Made by a program: the position numbers and the translations under genes | Assembly: GCA_038961845.1 (NCBI GenBank) | Contig: CP152408.1 | Span: forward strand, 3,658,001-3,722,000 | Source: Xylophilus sp. GW821-FHT01B05 | Lineage (GTDB): Bacteria > Pseudomonadota > Gammaproteobacteria > Burkholderiales > Burkholderiaceae_C | Reading direction: 5' to 3' | DNA: 64,000 nucleotides | Shown here: piece after piece, positions 57,617 to 64,000 of the stretch | Position numbering within the stretch: the stretch's first letter is position 1 | How the letters are laid out: each line of letters starts with the position of its first letter | The notes under the pieces: model-generated | What the model was told of the DNA's origin: nothing | Database searches by the model: none | What the model saw: the letters and a program-made list of their open reading frames with translations, nothing else

Positions 57617-58333
57617 TCAGTGGGGAGGCGTGGCCGCCGTCAGTGCCACCTGCGCCGTGGCGCGGTAGCCAGCGCCGCGCACCGTCTCGACCATGGCGCC
57701 GGCCGTGCCCAGCGACTCGCGCAGGCGCTTGACGTGCACGTCGACCGTGCGCTCTTCAATGAAGACGTGGTCGCCCCAGACCTTGTCCAGCAGTTGCGCA
57801 CGGCTGTGCACGCGCTCGGCATGGCGCATGAGGTAGTGCAGCAGCTTGAATTCGGTCGGGCCGACCTTCAACGGCTGGCCCTGGAAGCTCACGCGGTGCG
57901 TGCCAGCGTCCAGCAGCAGCTCGCCCAGTTGCACCGTCTCGGCCAACTGCTCGGGCGCGCGGCGGCGCAGCACGGCGCGGATGCGCGCCAGCAGCTCCTG
58001 GGTGGAGAAAGGCTTGGTGATGTAGTCGTCGGCGCCCGCGTCCAGGCCGGCCACCTTGTCGGGCTCGTCGCCGCGCGCGGTCAGCATCAGGATCGGTACG
58101 GCCTTGGTCCGCGCATCGGCGCGCCACTTGCGCGCCAGCGCCAGGCCGCTGGTGCCGGGCAGCATCCAGTCGAGCAGGATCACGTCGGGCAGCACCGCGT
58201 CCAGCTCACGCTGGGCAGAGGCGCCATCCTCGGACCACACCGGCTGGAAACCGTTGTGGCGCAGGTTGACGGCGATCAGCTCGGCAATCGCTGGCTCGTC
58301 TTCAACGATCAGGACCTGGGGGAGTTTTCTCAT
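57617..58333 (-). CDS. phoB: Phosphate regulon response regulator PhoB
   Basis: 238 aa. Receiver domain with acidic E11-D12 and phosphoacceptor D55 (LLDWMLPG), then an OmpR-type winged helix binding Pho boxes (ERTVDVHVKRLRESLG). Activates pstS, and probably ppx, through the boxes at 63222 and 63285. phoR follows with no gap. Confidence 0.96.
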   Translation of the reverse strand: MRKLPQVLIVEDEPAIAELIAVNLRHNGFQPVWSEDGASAQRELDAVLPDVILLDWMLPGTSGLALARKWRADARTKAVPILMLTARGDEPDKVAGLDAGADDYITKPFSTQELLARIRAVLRRRAPEQLAETVQLGELLLDAGTHRVSFQGQPLKVGPTEFKLLHYLMRHAERVHSRAQLLDKVWGDHVFIEERTVDVHVKRLRESLGTAGAMVETVRGAGYRATAQVALTAATPPH

Positions 58334-58390
58334 CTCAAATTTCCAATGCGCTACGCATCACTCGCACCGCACGCAGCCGTCCAGCACAAA

Positions 58391-58511
58391 TGGCCGCGGA
58401 GCAGGCCAAGCGCAAACATCCGCGGAACTGGCTTTGCCAGGCCGCAGGATGTGCCCCCCTTCGCGCAGCAGAAGGGGGGTTGGCGAAGCACGAAGTGCGC
58501 AGCCTGGGGGG
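58391..58511 (-). repeat. Stop-proximal hairpin element, copy 5 (after phoU)
   Basis: On the minus strand begins CATCCCCCCAGGCTGCGCAC right after the phoU TGA. The C-rich hairpin is longer (CCCCCC...GGGGGG); the main hairpin keeps ACATCC/GGATGT with CCTGG/CCAG around CAAAG. Sits between phoU and phoB. Confidence 0.8.
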
Positions 58512-58514
58512 ATG

Positions 58515-59216
58515 TCATCTCAATGCGGATTCGATTTCGTCCATCGACGCATGCCGCACGTCGGTTCCCTTGACGATGTAGATGATGAACTCGGCGATGT
58601 TCTTGGCGTGGTCGCCAATGCGCTCGATCGCCTTGGCGACGAACAGCAGGTCCAGGCTGGCAGAGATGGTGCGCGGGTCTTCCATCATGTAGGTGATGAG
58701 CTTGCGCACGAAGCCGTCGAACTCGCGGTCGATCTGGTCGTCTTCCTTCAGGATGGCCAGCGCGGCGCTGGTGTCCAGCCGCGCGAACGCATCCAGCGCA
58801 CGGCGCATCAGGCCCGAGGCCAGGTCGGCTGCCACGCGCAGGTCGGACGACGGCAGGCTGCGCCCGGCGCCGCTGGCGACGATGGACTTGACCATGCGCG
58901 CGATCTTGTTGGCCTCGTCGCCCACGCGCTCGAGGTTGGCGGTGGTTTTGGAGATGGCGATCAGCAGCCGCAGGTCGCGCGCCGTGGGCTGGCGCCGCGC
59001 GATGATGGACGACAGATCGCGGTCGATCTCCATCTCCATCGCGTTCACGCGCGGCTCGGCCTGCGTGACGCTGTCGGCCACTTCGGTGCTGAACTGCGAC
59101 AGCGCATAGATCGCCTGGCGGATCTGCGATTCGACCAGGCCGCCGAGCTCCATCACACGGGAGGAGACGCCGTTGAGTTCGCTGTCGAACTGGGTGGACA
59201 AGTGCTTGTCGGACAT
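58515..59216 (-). CDS. phoU: Phosphate signalling protein PhoU
   Basis: 233 aa from ATG 59216 (AAGGAA site). Two three-helix bundles with the repeated E-x3-D-x3 metal pattern: GDEANKIARMVKSIV and IGDHAKNIAEFIIYIV. It links the Pst transporter to PhoR and dampens the response in high phosphate. Hairpin repeats separate it from pstB and from phoB. Confidence 0.95.
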   Translation of the reverse strand: MSDKHLSTQFDSELNGVSSRVMELGGLVESQIRQAIYALSQFSTEVADSVTQAEPRVNAMEMEIDRDLSSIIARRQPTARDLRLLIAISKTTANLERVGDEANKIARMVKSIVASGAGRSLPSSDLRVAADLASGLMRRALDAFARLDTSAALAILKEDDQIDREFDGFVRKLITYMMEDPRTISASLDLLFVAKAIERIGDHAKNIAEFIIYIVKGTDVRHASMDEIESALR

Positions 59217-59271
59217 TGCCGTTTCCTTCTCACTGATCGCAAGACTGCGAATGATGCATGGCCGAACACAA

Positions 59272-59385
59272 ATCACGGCCCAAGCGCGGGACACCGTGGA
59301 ACCGGCTTTGCCGGGCCACTGGCGTCGCCCCCTCGAAGGGGGTTGGCGCAGCGACACGAAGTGCGCGAAGACTGGGGGTGGTGGG
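59272..59385 (-). repeat. Stop-proximal hairpin element, copy 6 (after pstB)
   Basis: On the minus strand begins ACCACCCCCAGTCTTCGCGC 11 nt past the pstB stop. CCCCC TTCG AGGGGG; the main hairpin closes GACGCC/GGTGTC and AGTGG/CCACG, further paired changes. Confidence 0.8.
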
Positions 59386-59390
59386 CTGGT

Positions 59391-60170
59391 TCATCCGAAG
59401 CGGCCGGTGATGTAGTCTTCTGTTTCTTTGCGTTGGGGCTTGAAGAACATCTGCTCTGTCTCGCCAAACTCCACCAAGTCGCCCAGGTACATGTAGGCGG
59501 TGTAGTCGCTGCAGCGCGCGGCCTGCTGCATGTTGTGGGTGACGATGACCACGGTGTAGTCGTTCTTCAGCTCGGCGATCAGCTCTTCCACCTTGGCGGT
59601 GGAGATCGGGTCGAGTGCCGAACAGGGTTCGTCCAGCAGCAGCACCTCGGGCTTGATGGCAATGCCGCGCGCGATGCACAGGCGCTGCTGCTGCCCACCA
59701 GAGAGGCTGGCGCCGCCCTGCTGCAGTTTGTCCTTCACCTCAGGCCACAGCGCGGCCTTGCGCAGTGCCCATTCCACGCGCTCGTCCATGTCGGTGGCGT
59801 TCAGGCGCTCGAACAGCTTCACGCCGAAGGCGATGTTGTCGTAGATCGACATCGGGAAAGGCGTGGGCTTCTGGAACACCATGCCGATCTTGGCGCGGAT
59901 CAGGGCCACGTCTTGCTTGGAGGTGAGCAGGTTCTCGTTGTCGAGAATGATCTCGCCCTCGGCGCGCTGCTCGGGGTAGAGCTCGAACATGCGGTTGAAG
60001 GTGCGCAGCAAGGTGGACTTGCCGCAGCCCGACGGGCCGATGAAGGCCGTCACCTTGTTCTCCGGGATTTCCAGGTTGATGCCCTTCAGGGCGTGGAACT
60101 TGCCGTAGTAGAAATTGAGGTTCTTGACCGCGATCTTGGAGCGGTTGGGTGCATGCGCGAGGGGTGCCAT
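59391..60170 (-). CDS. pstB: Phosphate ABC transporter ATP-binding protein PstB
   Basis: 259 aa. Walker [10 protein letters not shown] (45-53), Q-loop [14 protein letters not shown], signature [14 protein letters not shown], Walker [13 protein letters not shown] and switch His in [11 protein letters not shown]. Powers high-affinity phosphate uptake through PstCA. Confidence 0.97.
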   Translation of the reverse strand: MAPLAHAPNRSKIAVKNLNFYYGKFHALKGINLEIPENKVTAFIGPSGCGKSTLLRTFNRMFELYPEQRAEGEIILDNENLLTSKQDVALIRAKIGMVFQKPTPFPMSIYDNIAFGVKLFERLNATDMDERVEWALRKAALWPEVKDKLQQGGASLSGGQQQRLCIARGIAIKPEVLLLDEPCSALDPISTAKVEELIAELKNDYTVVIVTHNMQQAARCSDYTAYMYLGDLVEFGETEQMFFKPQRKETEDYITGRFG

Positions 60171-60193
60171 GGAGACGGTTCCTTCTTCGGGAT

Positions 60194-61075
60194 TCAGTTG
60201 CGCCGCGCAAGCACGCGCGCCAGGATATTGAGGAGCAACACCGCCGTGGTGATCAGGAAGACGCCGGCCCAGGCCAGCTTCTGCCAGTTTTCATAGGGGC
60301 TCATGGCGAACTTGAAGATCGTCACCGGCAGGCTCGCCATCGGCTTGGACAGGTCGCCATTCCAGAACTGGTTGTTGAGCGCGGTAAACAGCAGCGGTGC
60401 GGTCTCGCCCGCGATACGCGCCACCGCCAGCAGCACGCCGGTGATGACACCCGCGCGCGCCGCGCGCAGCGTGATCAGCAGGATCACCTTCCACTTGGGC
60501 GTGCCCAGTGCGTAGGCGGCCTCGCGCAGGCCGGGCGCCACCAGCAGCAGCATGTTCTCGGTGGTGCGGATCACCACCGGGATCACGATCAGCGCCAGCG
60601 CCACGATGCCGGCGTAGCCCGAGTAGCTGCGGAAACGCGCCACCACCACGGTGTAGACAAACAGGCCGATGACGATGGAAGGCGCCGACAGCAGGATGTC
60701 GTTGACCAGCCGCGTGACCGACGCGAGCCAGCCAGTGCGGTCGTACTCGGCCAGGTAGACGCCGGCCATGATGCCGATGGGCGTGCCGACGAAGGTGGAC
60801 AGCGCCACCATCACCAGCGAGCCATAGATGGCGTTGGCCAGGCCGCCCTCGTCGTTTGGCGGCGGCGTCATCTCGGTGAACAGCGCCAGGCTCAGGCCGC
60901 CCACGCCCAGGCGCAGCGTTTCCCAAAGAATCCACACCAGCCAGAACACGCCAAAGGCCATGGCCGCCAGCGACAGCGCCAGCGCGATGCGGTTGACGCG
61001 GTTGCGCGCGGCAAAGCGCACCTGGCGCTCCACCGCCAGGTCTGCTGCGGAAATCAGCTGCTCGGAAGTCGTCAT
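60194..61075 (-). CDS. pstA: Phosphate ABC transporter permease PstA
   Basis: 293 aa, six membrane segments. Contains [15 protein letters not shown] and the cytoplasmic coupling helix region [20 protein letters not shown]. Its start overlaps the pstC stop by 4 bp. Confidence 0.95.
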   Translation of the reverse strand: MTTSEQLISAADLAVERQVRFAARNRVNRIALALSLAAMAFGVFWLVWILWETLRLGVGGLSLALFTEMTPPPNDEGGLANAIYGSLVMVALSTFVGTPIGIMAGVYLAEYDRTGWLASVTRLVNDILLSAPSIVIGLFVYTVVVARFRSYSGYAGIVALALIVIPVVIRTTENMLLLVAPGLREAAYALGTPKWKVILLITLRAARAGVITGVLLAVARIAGETAPLLFTALNNQFWNGDLSKPMASLPVTIFKFAMSPYENWQKLAWAGVFLITTAVLLLNILARVLARRN

Positions 61076-62037
61076 GTGCGGGTTCCCTCGTTTTTCTGCA
61101 GGCGCAGCAGCAGCAGCTTGGACAGCATCAGCACCACGAAGGTGATGAAGAACAGCACCAGGCCCAGGTAGATCAGCGACGCCTGGTGCAGGCCTTCGCC
61201 AGCCTCGGCAAACTCGTTGGCCAGCGCCGAGGTGATGCTGTTGGCCGCCTGGAACAGCGACAGCGAGCTGAGCTGGTTCATGTTGCCGATGACGAAGGTC
61301 ACGGCCATGGTCTCGCCCAGCGCCCGGCCCAGGCCGAGCATGATGCCGCCCAGCACGCCGGTGCGGGTATAGGGCAGCACCACCTTGGACACGACTTCCC
61401 AGGTGGTCGAGCCCAGGCCGTAGGCGGACTCCTTCAGCAGCGGCGGCGTGACCTCGAACACGTCACGCATCACCGAGGCGATGAAGGGGATCACCATGAT
61501 CGCCAAAATAATGCCGGCCGACAGAATGCCGATGCCCACCGGCGGGCCGGCCACCAGCGCGCCCAGGTAGGGCACGCCCTTGAACAGCGCCTGCAGCGGC
61601 TGCTGCACATAGGTGGCGAGGATGGGGCCGAACACCATCAGCCCCCACATGCCATAGACGATGGAGGGCACGGCAGCCAGCAGCTCGATGGCCGTGCCCA
61701 GCGGGCGCTTGAGCCAGGCGGGCGACAGTTCGGTAAGAAACAGCGCGATGCCGAAGCTCACCGGCACCGCGATCAGCAGCGCAATGATCGACGTGGCCAG
61801 CGTGCCGTAGATCATCACCAGGCCGCCGTAGTCGTTCTTGGCCGGGTCCCACACGCTGCGGGTGAGAAAGCTCAGCCCGTATTTTTCGATGGCAGGCCAG
61901 GCGCCGGCAATCAGCGATGCCAGGATGCCCAGCAGCAGGGCCAGCGTCAGCAGCGCCGCGCCCTTGGCCAGCCAGCCAAACAGCCGGTCGGCCATGGTGC
62001 CGGAGAGTCCCGGCCGTTTCACAGGTGGTGGATTCAT
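61072..62037 (-). CDS. pstC: Phosphate ABC transporter permease PstC
   Basis: 321 aa from ATG 62037; a GTG at 62097 would add 20 residues rich in Pro and Ala. Six membrane segments with [27 protein letters not shown] and the EAA-type loop [20 protein letters not shown]. Channel subunit with PstA. Confidence 0.93.
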   Translation of the reverse strand: MNPPPVKRPGLSGTMADRLFGWLAKGAALLTLALLLGILASLIAGAWPAIEKYGLSFLTRSVWDPAKNDYGGLVMIYGTLATSIIALLIAVPVSFGIALFLTELSPAWLKRPLGTAIELLAAVPSIVYGMWGLMVFGPILATYVQQPLQALFKGVPYLGALVAGPPVGIGILSAGIILAIMVIPFIASVMRDVFEVTPPLLKESAYGLGSTTWEVVSKVVLPYTRTGVLGGIMLGLGRALGETMAVTFVIGNMNQLSSLSLFQAANSITSALANEFAEAGEGLHQASLIYLGLVLFFITFVVLMLSKLLLLRLQKNEGTRT

Positions 62038-62127
62038 GGTGGCGCCCCGCCCGGCCGCAGTCGGCGGCGCGGGGGGCAGCGGCAGTGTAGAGGACACGGC
62101 GCGGGTTGTGGCTTCAGGCTGCTGTGC

Positions 62128-63165
62128 TTAGCGCAGGGCGATGGCCTTGCCCGACGTGTCCTTGATGTCGCCCCAGGACTTGTAGATCGTGGCCTTCACG
62201 CTGTCGGGCATGGGCACGTAGTCCAGGTCGGCGGCGGTCTTGTCGCCTTCCTTGTAGGCCCACTCGAAGAACTTCAGCGTGGTGGCGGCCTGGGCTGGCT
62301 TGTCTTGCGACTTGTGCACCAGGATGAAGGTAGCGCCGGTGATGGGCCACGAATCCTTGCCAGGCTGGTTGGTCAGGATTTGGTAGAAGCTCTTGCTCCA
62401 GTCAGCGCCGGCAGCGGCGGCCTTGAAGGCGCTGTCGTCCGGTGCGACCGCGTTGCCTGCGGCGTTCAGCAGTTGGGCGTAGGCCATCTTGTTCTGCTTG
62501 ACGTAGGCGTACTCGACGTAGCCGATCGAGTTGGGCAGGCGGCCGACGAAGGCGGCAACGCCTTCATTGCCCTTGCCGCCGGCGCCGGTGGGCCAGTTCA
62601 CTGCCGTGCCTTCGCCGACCTTGGACTTCCACTCGGGGTTCACCTTGCTCAGGTAGTTGGTGAAGATGAAGCTGGTGCCAGAGCCGTCGGCGCGGCGCAC
62701 CGGGGCGATTTCTGCATCAGGCAGTGCCAAGCCGGGGTTCAGCGCCTTGATGGCGGGATCGTTCCAGTTGGCGATCTTGCCCAGGTAGATGTCACCCAGC
62801 ACGGCGCCGCTCAGCTTCAGCTGGCCCGGGCCGATGCCCTTGATGTTGACCACCGGCACCACGCCACCGATCACGGTGGGGAACTGCACCAGGCCCTTGG
62901 CCTGCAGCTCGTCGTCCTTCAGCGGCGCGTCAGAGGCGCCAAAGTCCACCGTCTTGGCATCGATCTGCTTGATGCCGGCGCCAGAACCCACCGATTGGTA
63001 GTTGATCTTGACGCCCGTGCTCTTGTTGTAGTCAGCGGCCCACTTGGCATACAGCGGTGCGGGGAAGCTCGCGCCTGCGCCAGTGGCTTCGTTCTGGGCC
63101 CAGGCCATGGAAGTTGCAGCGCACAGGCCGGCAACGGCAAACACGCGAATCATCGAAGTCTTCAT
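62128..63165 (-). CDS. pstS: Phosphate-binding protein PstS
   Basis: 345 aa with a signal peptide cleaved after AWA (residue 23). Phosphate contacts are in [30 protein letters not shown] and [15 protein letters not shown]. Periplasmic capture of phosphate. First gene of the pst-pho operon, with a Pho box about 57 bp upstream. Confidence 0.97.
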   Translation of the reverse strand: MKTSMIRVFAVAGLCAATSMAWAQNEATGAGASFPAPLYAKWAADYNKSTGVKINYQSVGSGAGIKQIDAKTVDFGASDAPLKDDELQAKGLVQFPTVIGGVVPVVNIKGIGPGQLKLSGAVLGDIYLGKIANWNDPAIKALNPGLALPDAEIAPVRRADGSGTSFIFTNYLSKVNPEWKSKVGEGTAVNWPTGAGGKGNEGVAAFVGRLPNSIGYVEYAYVKQNKMAYAQLLNAAGNAVAPDDSAFKAAAAGADWSKSFYQILTNQPGKDSWPITGATFILVHKSQDKPAQAATTLKFFEWAYKEGDKTAADLDYVPMPDSVKATIYKSWGDIKDTSGKAIALR

Positions 63166-63221
63166 ATGCGTTCCTCTGGAAGTACAGGTGGCAGGAGAGT
63201 GATGAAACGGAATGTAGGGGC

Positions 63222-63243
63222 GCTATATGACAGTGACGTGACA
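63222..63243 (-). promoter_or_regulatory. Pho box for pstS
   Basis: Two 11-bp units on the minus strand, TGTCACGTCAC and TGTCATATAGC, matching the PhoB direct-repeat pattern (TGTCA every 11 bp). A possible -10, TACATT (63216-63211), follows. Confidence 0.8.
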
Positions 63244-63284
63244 TATTGATCACCCGCAGGGGCATGAGCCGCAGCAGTCAGGCA

Positions 63285-63306
63285 CTGTCACGTGTCTGTC
63301 ACAACA
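63285..63306 (+). promoter_or_regulatory. Pho box for ppx
   Basis: Two 11-bp units, CTGTCACGTGT and CTGTCACAACA, in the opposite orientation to the pstS box and 41 bp from it. Points towards ppx, whose ATG is 54 bp downstream. Confidence 0.75.
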
Positions 63307-63360
63307 ATGCCGCACCCTGCGACACTCCTGCCTTGTTTCCCTTACCGGTCCCCTGCCCCC

Positions 63361-64000
63361 ATGGATGACGGAACCCTTCTCGCAGCCCTAGACCTGGGCT
63401 CCAACAGCTTTCGACTGGAAATCGGCCGGCTCGACCATGGTCGCGTATTGCGTACCGAATACCTGAAAGAAACCGTACGCCAGGGCGGCGGCCTGACGCC
63501 CGACGGCAGCCTGACGCAAGAAGCCCTGCAGCGCGGCTGGGACTGCCTGGCCCGCTTTGGCGAGCGCCTGGCGGGCTTCAAGGCCGGCCAGGTGCGCGCC
63601 GTGGCCACGCAAACCCTGCGAGAGGCGCGCAACCGCGAAGAATTCCTGTCGCGCGGCGCCGAAGTGCTGGGCTTCCCGATCGACGTCGTCTCCGGCCCCG
63701 AAGAAGCGCGCCTGATCTACGCCGGCGTGGCCCGGCTGCTGCCGCCCTCCTCCGAGCGCCGGCTGGTGGTCGACGTGGGCGGCCGCTCTACCGAGCTGGT
63801 GCTGGGCCAGGCGCTGCAGTCCAGGGTGCTGGCATCCTGCCCCATTGGCAGCGTGGCGGCCTCGCTCATCCACTTCCCGGACGGCCGCTACACCGTGGCG
63901 GCCTTTGCCGCGGCCCAGGCCGCCGCCGAGGCGGCCCTGGAAGACGAAGCCGCCCGCTTCCCGCGCAGCGACTGGGACGTGGCCTATGGCGCCTCGGGCA
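63361..64000 (+). CDS. ppx: Exopolyphosphatase (3' end outside window)
   Basis: First 213 residues only. An actin-like (ASKHA) phosphatase fold with phosphate loop ALDLGSNSFRLEIG, RAVATQTLREARN, GPEEARLIYAGV and the second loop VVDVGGRSTELVLG. Releases phosphate from polyphosphate, or acts on pppGpp as a GppA-like enzyme. Divergent from pstS, each gene having its own Pho box, so both should rise on phosphate starvation. Confidence 0.93.
   Translation, partial: MDDGTLLAALDLGSNSFRLEIGRLDHGRVLRTEYLKETVRQGGGLTPDGSLTQEALQRGWDCLARFGERLAGFKAGQVRAVATQTLREARNREEFLSRGAEVLGFPIDVVSGPEEARLIYAGVARLLPPSSERRLVVDVGGRSTELVLGQALQSRVLASCPIGSVAASLIHFPDGRYTVAAFAAAQAAAEAALEDEAARFPRSDWDVAYGASG

Noticed and set aside
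1..64000. CRISPR arrays, tRNA or rRNA genes, prophage or defence islands
   Set aside because: Read for regular spacer-repeat arrays, tRNA cloverleaf signatures and phage structural genes on both strands; none found.

Overview
The window reads as ordinary, gene-dense, GC-rich chromosome of a betaproteobacterium, most likely Comamonadaceae (Acidovorax, Comamonas or Xenophilus type). The grounds are the gene orders (rnhA-methyltransferase-gloB-mltD, trxA-rho, ffs next to dnaX-ybaB-recR, pstSCAB-phoU-phoB-phoR) and two families of dispersed repeats. I see no tRNA, rRNA, CRISPR array, prophage or named defence island.

Layout. 1-4.8 kb: a cut-off BMP-type binding protein, azoreductase with a divergent LysR regulator, an IS66-family insertion and a GNAT acetyltransferase. 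5.0-12.6 kb: a type IV pilus minor-pilin operon (pilV-pilW-pilX-pilY1-pilE-fimT) with chained stop/start overlaps. 12.6-16.2 kb: a decayed gene, an aldehyde dehydrogenase, a ZIP metal transporter and superoxide dismutase. 16.4-21.8 kb: moaA-mobA, then rnhA, a methyltransferase, gloB and mltD. 21.9-25.7 kb: a three-subunit membrane GMC dehydrogenase (small subunit, FAD subunit, triheme cytochrome c). 26-32 kb: a binding protein, a MAPEG protein, recR, a DUF1176 protein, ybaB, dnaX and the 4.5S SRP RNA. 32-42 kb: mqo, a flavoprotein, and AddA/AddB-like helicase-nuclease genes split by a nested palindromic element. 42-46.6 kb: trxA, rho, a CoA transferase and a divergent HTH-citrate synthase fusion. 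46.6-52.8 kb: sbcC-sbcD, a complete IS5-family insertion and ribosomal protein L31 type B. 52.9-56.2 kb: a polytopic membrane protein and a MATE exporter. 56.2-64 kb: the phosphate regulon, with back-to-back Pho boxes serving pstS and ppx.

The least explained material is repeat sequence. (1) Six copies of an element of about 110 bp start within about 20 nt of a stop codon, always in the polarity of the gene just ended. It folds into hairpins whose arms change in a compensatory way between copies. (2) Six copies of a palindromic element of about 65 bp lie at gene ends or inside reading frames: one in dnaX and two in the addA-like gene, where they are translated. One copy supplies the stop codons of two convergent genes. 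(3) A nested inverted-repeat element of about 550 bp separates addB from addA. In addition, dnaX carries an A9 tract with a stop codon five codons into the -1 frame, which predicts a short gamma subunit.

Functionally the window is mostly housekeeping: DNA replication and repair, molybdenum cofactor synthesis, redox chemistry, phosphate sensing and uptake, and surface pili.
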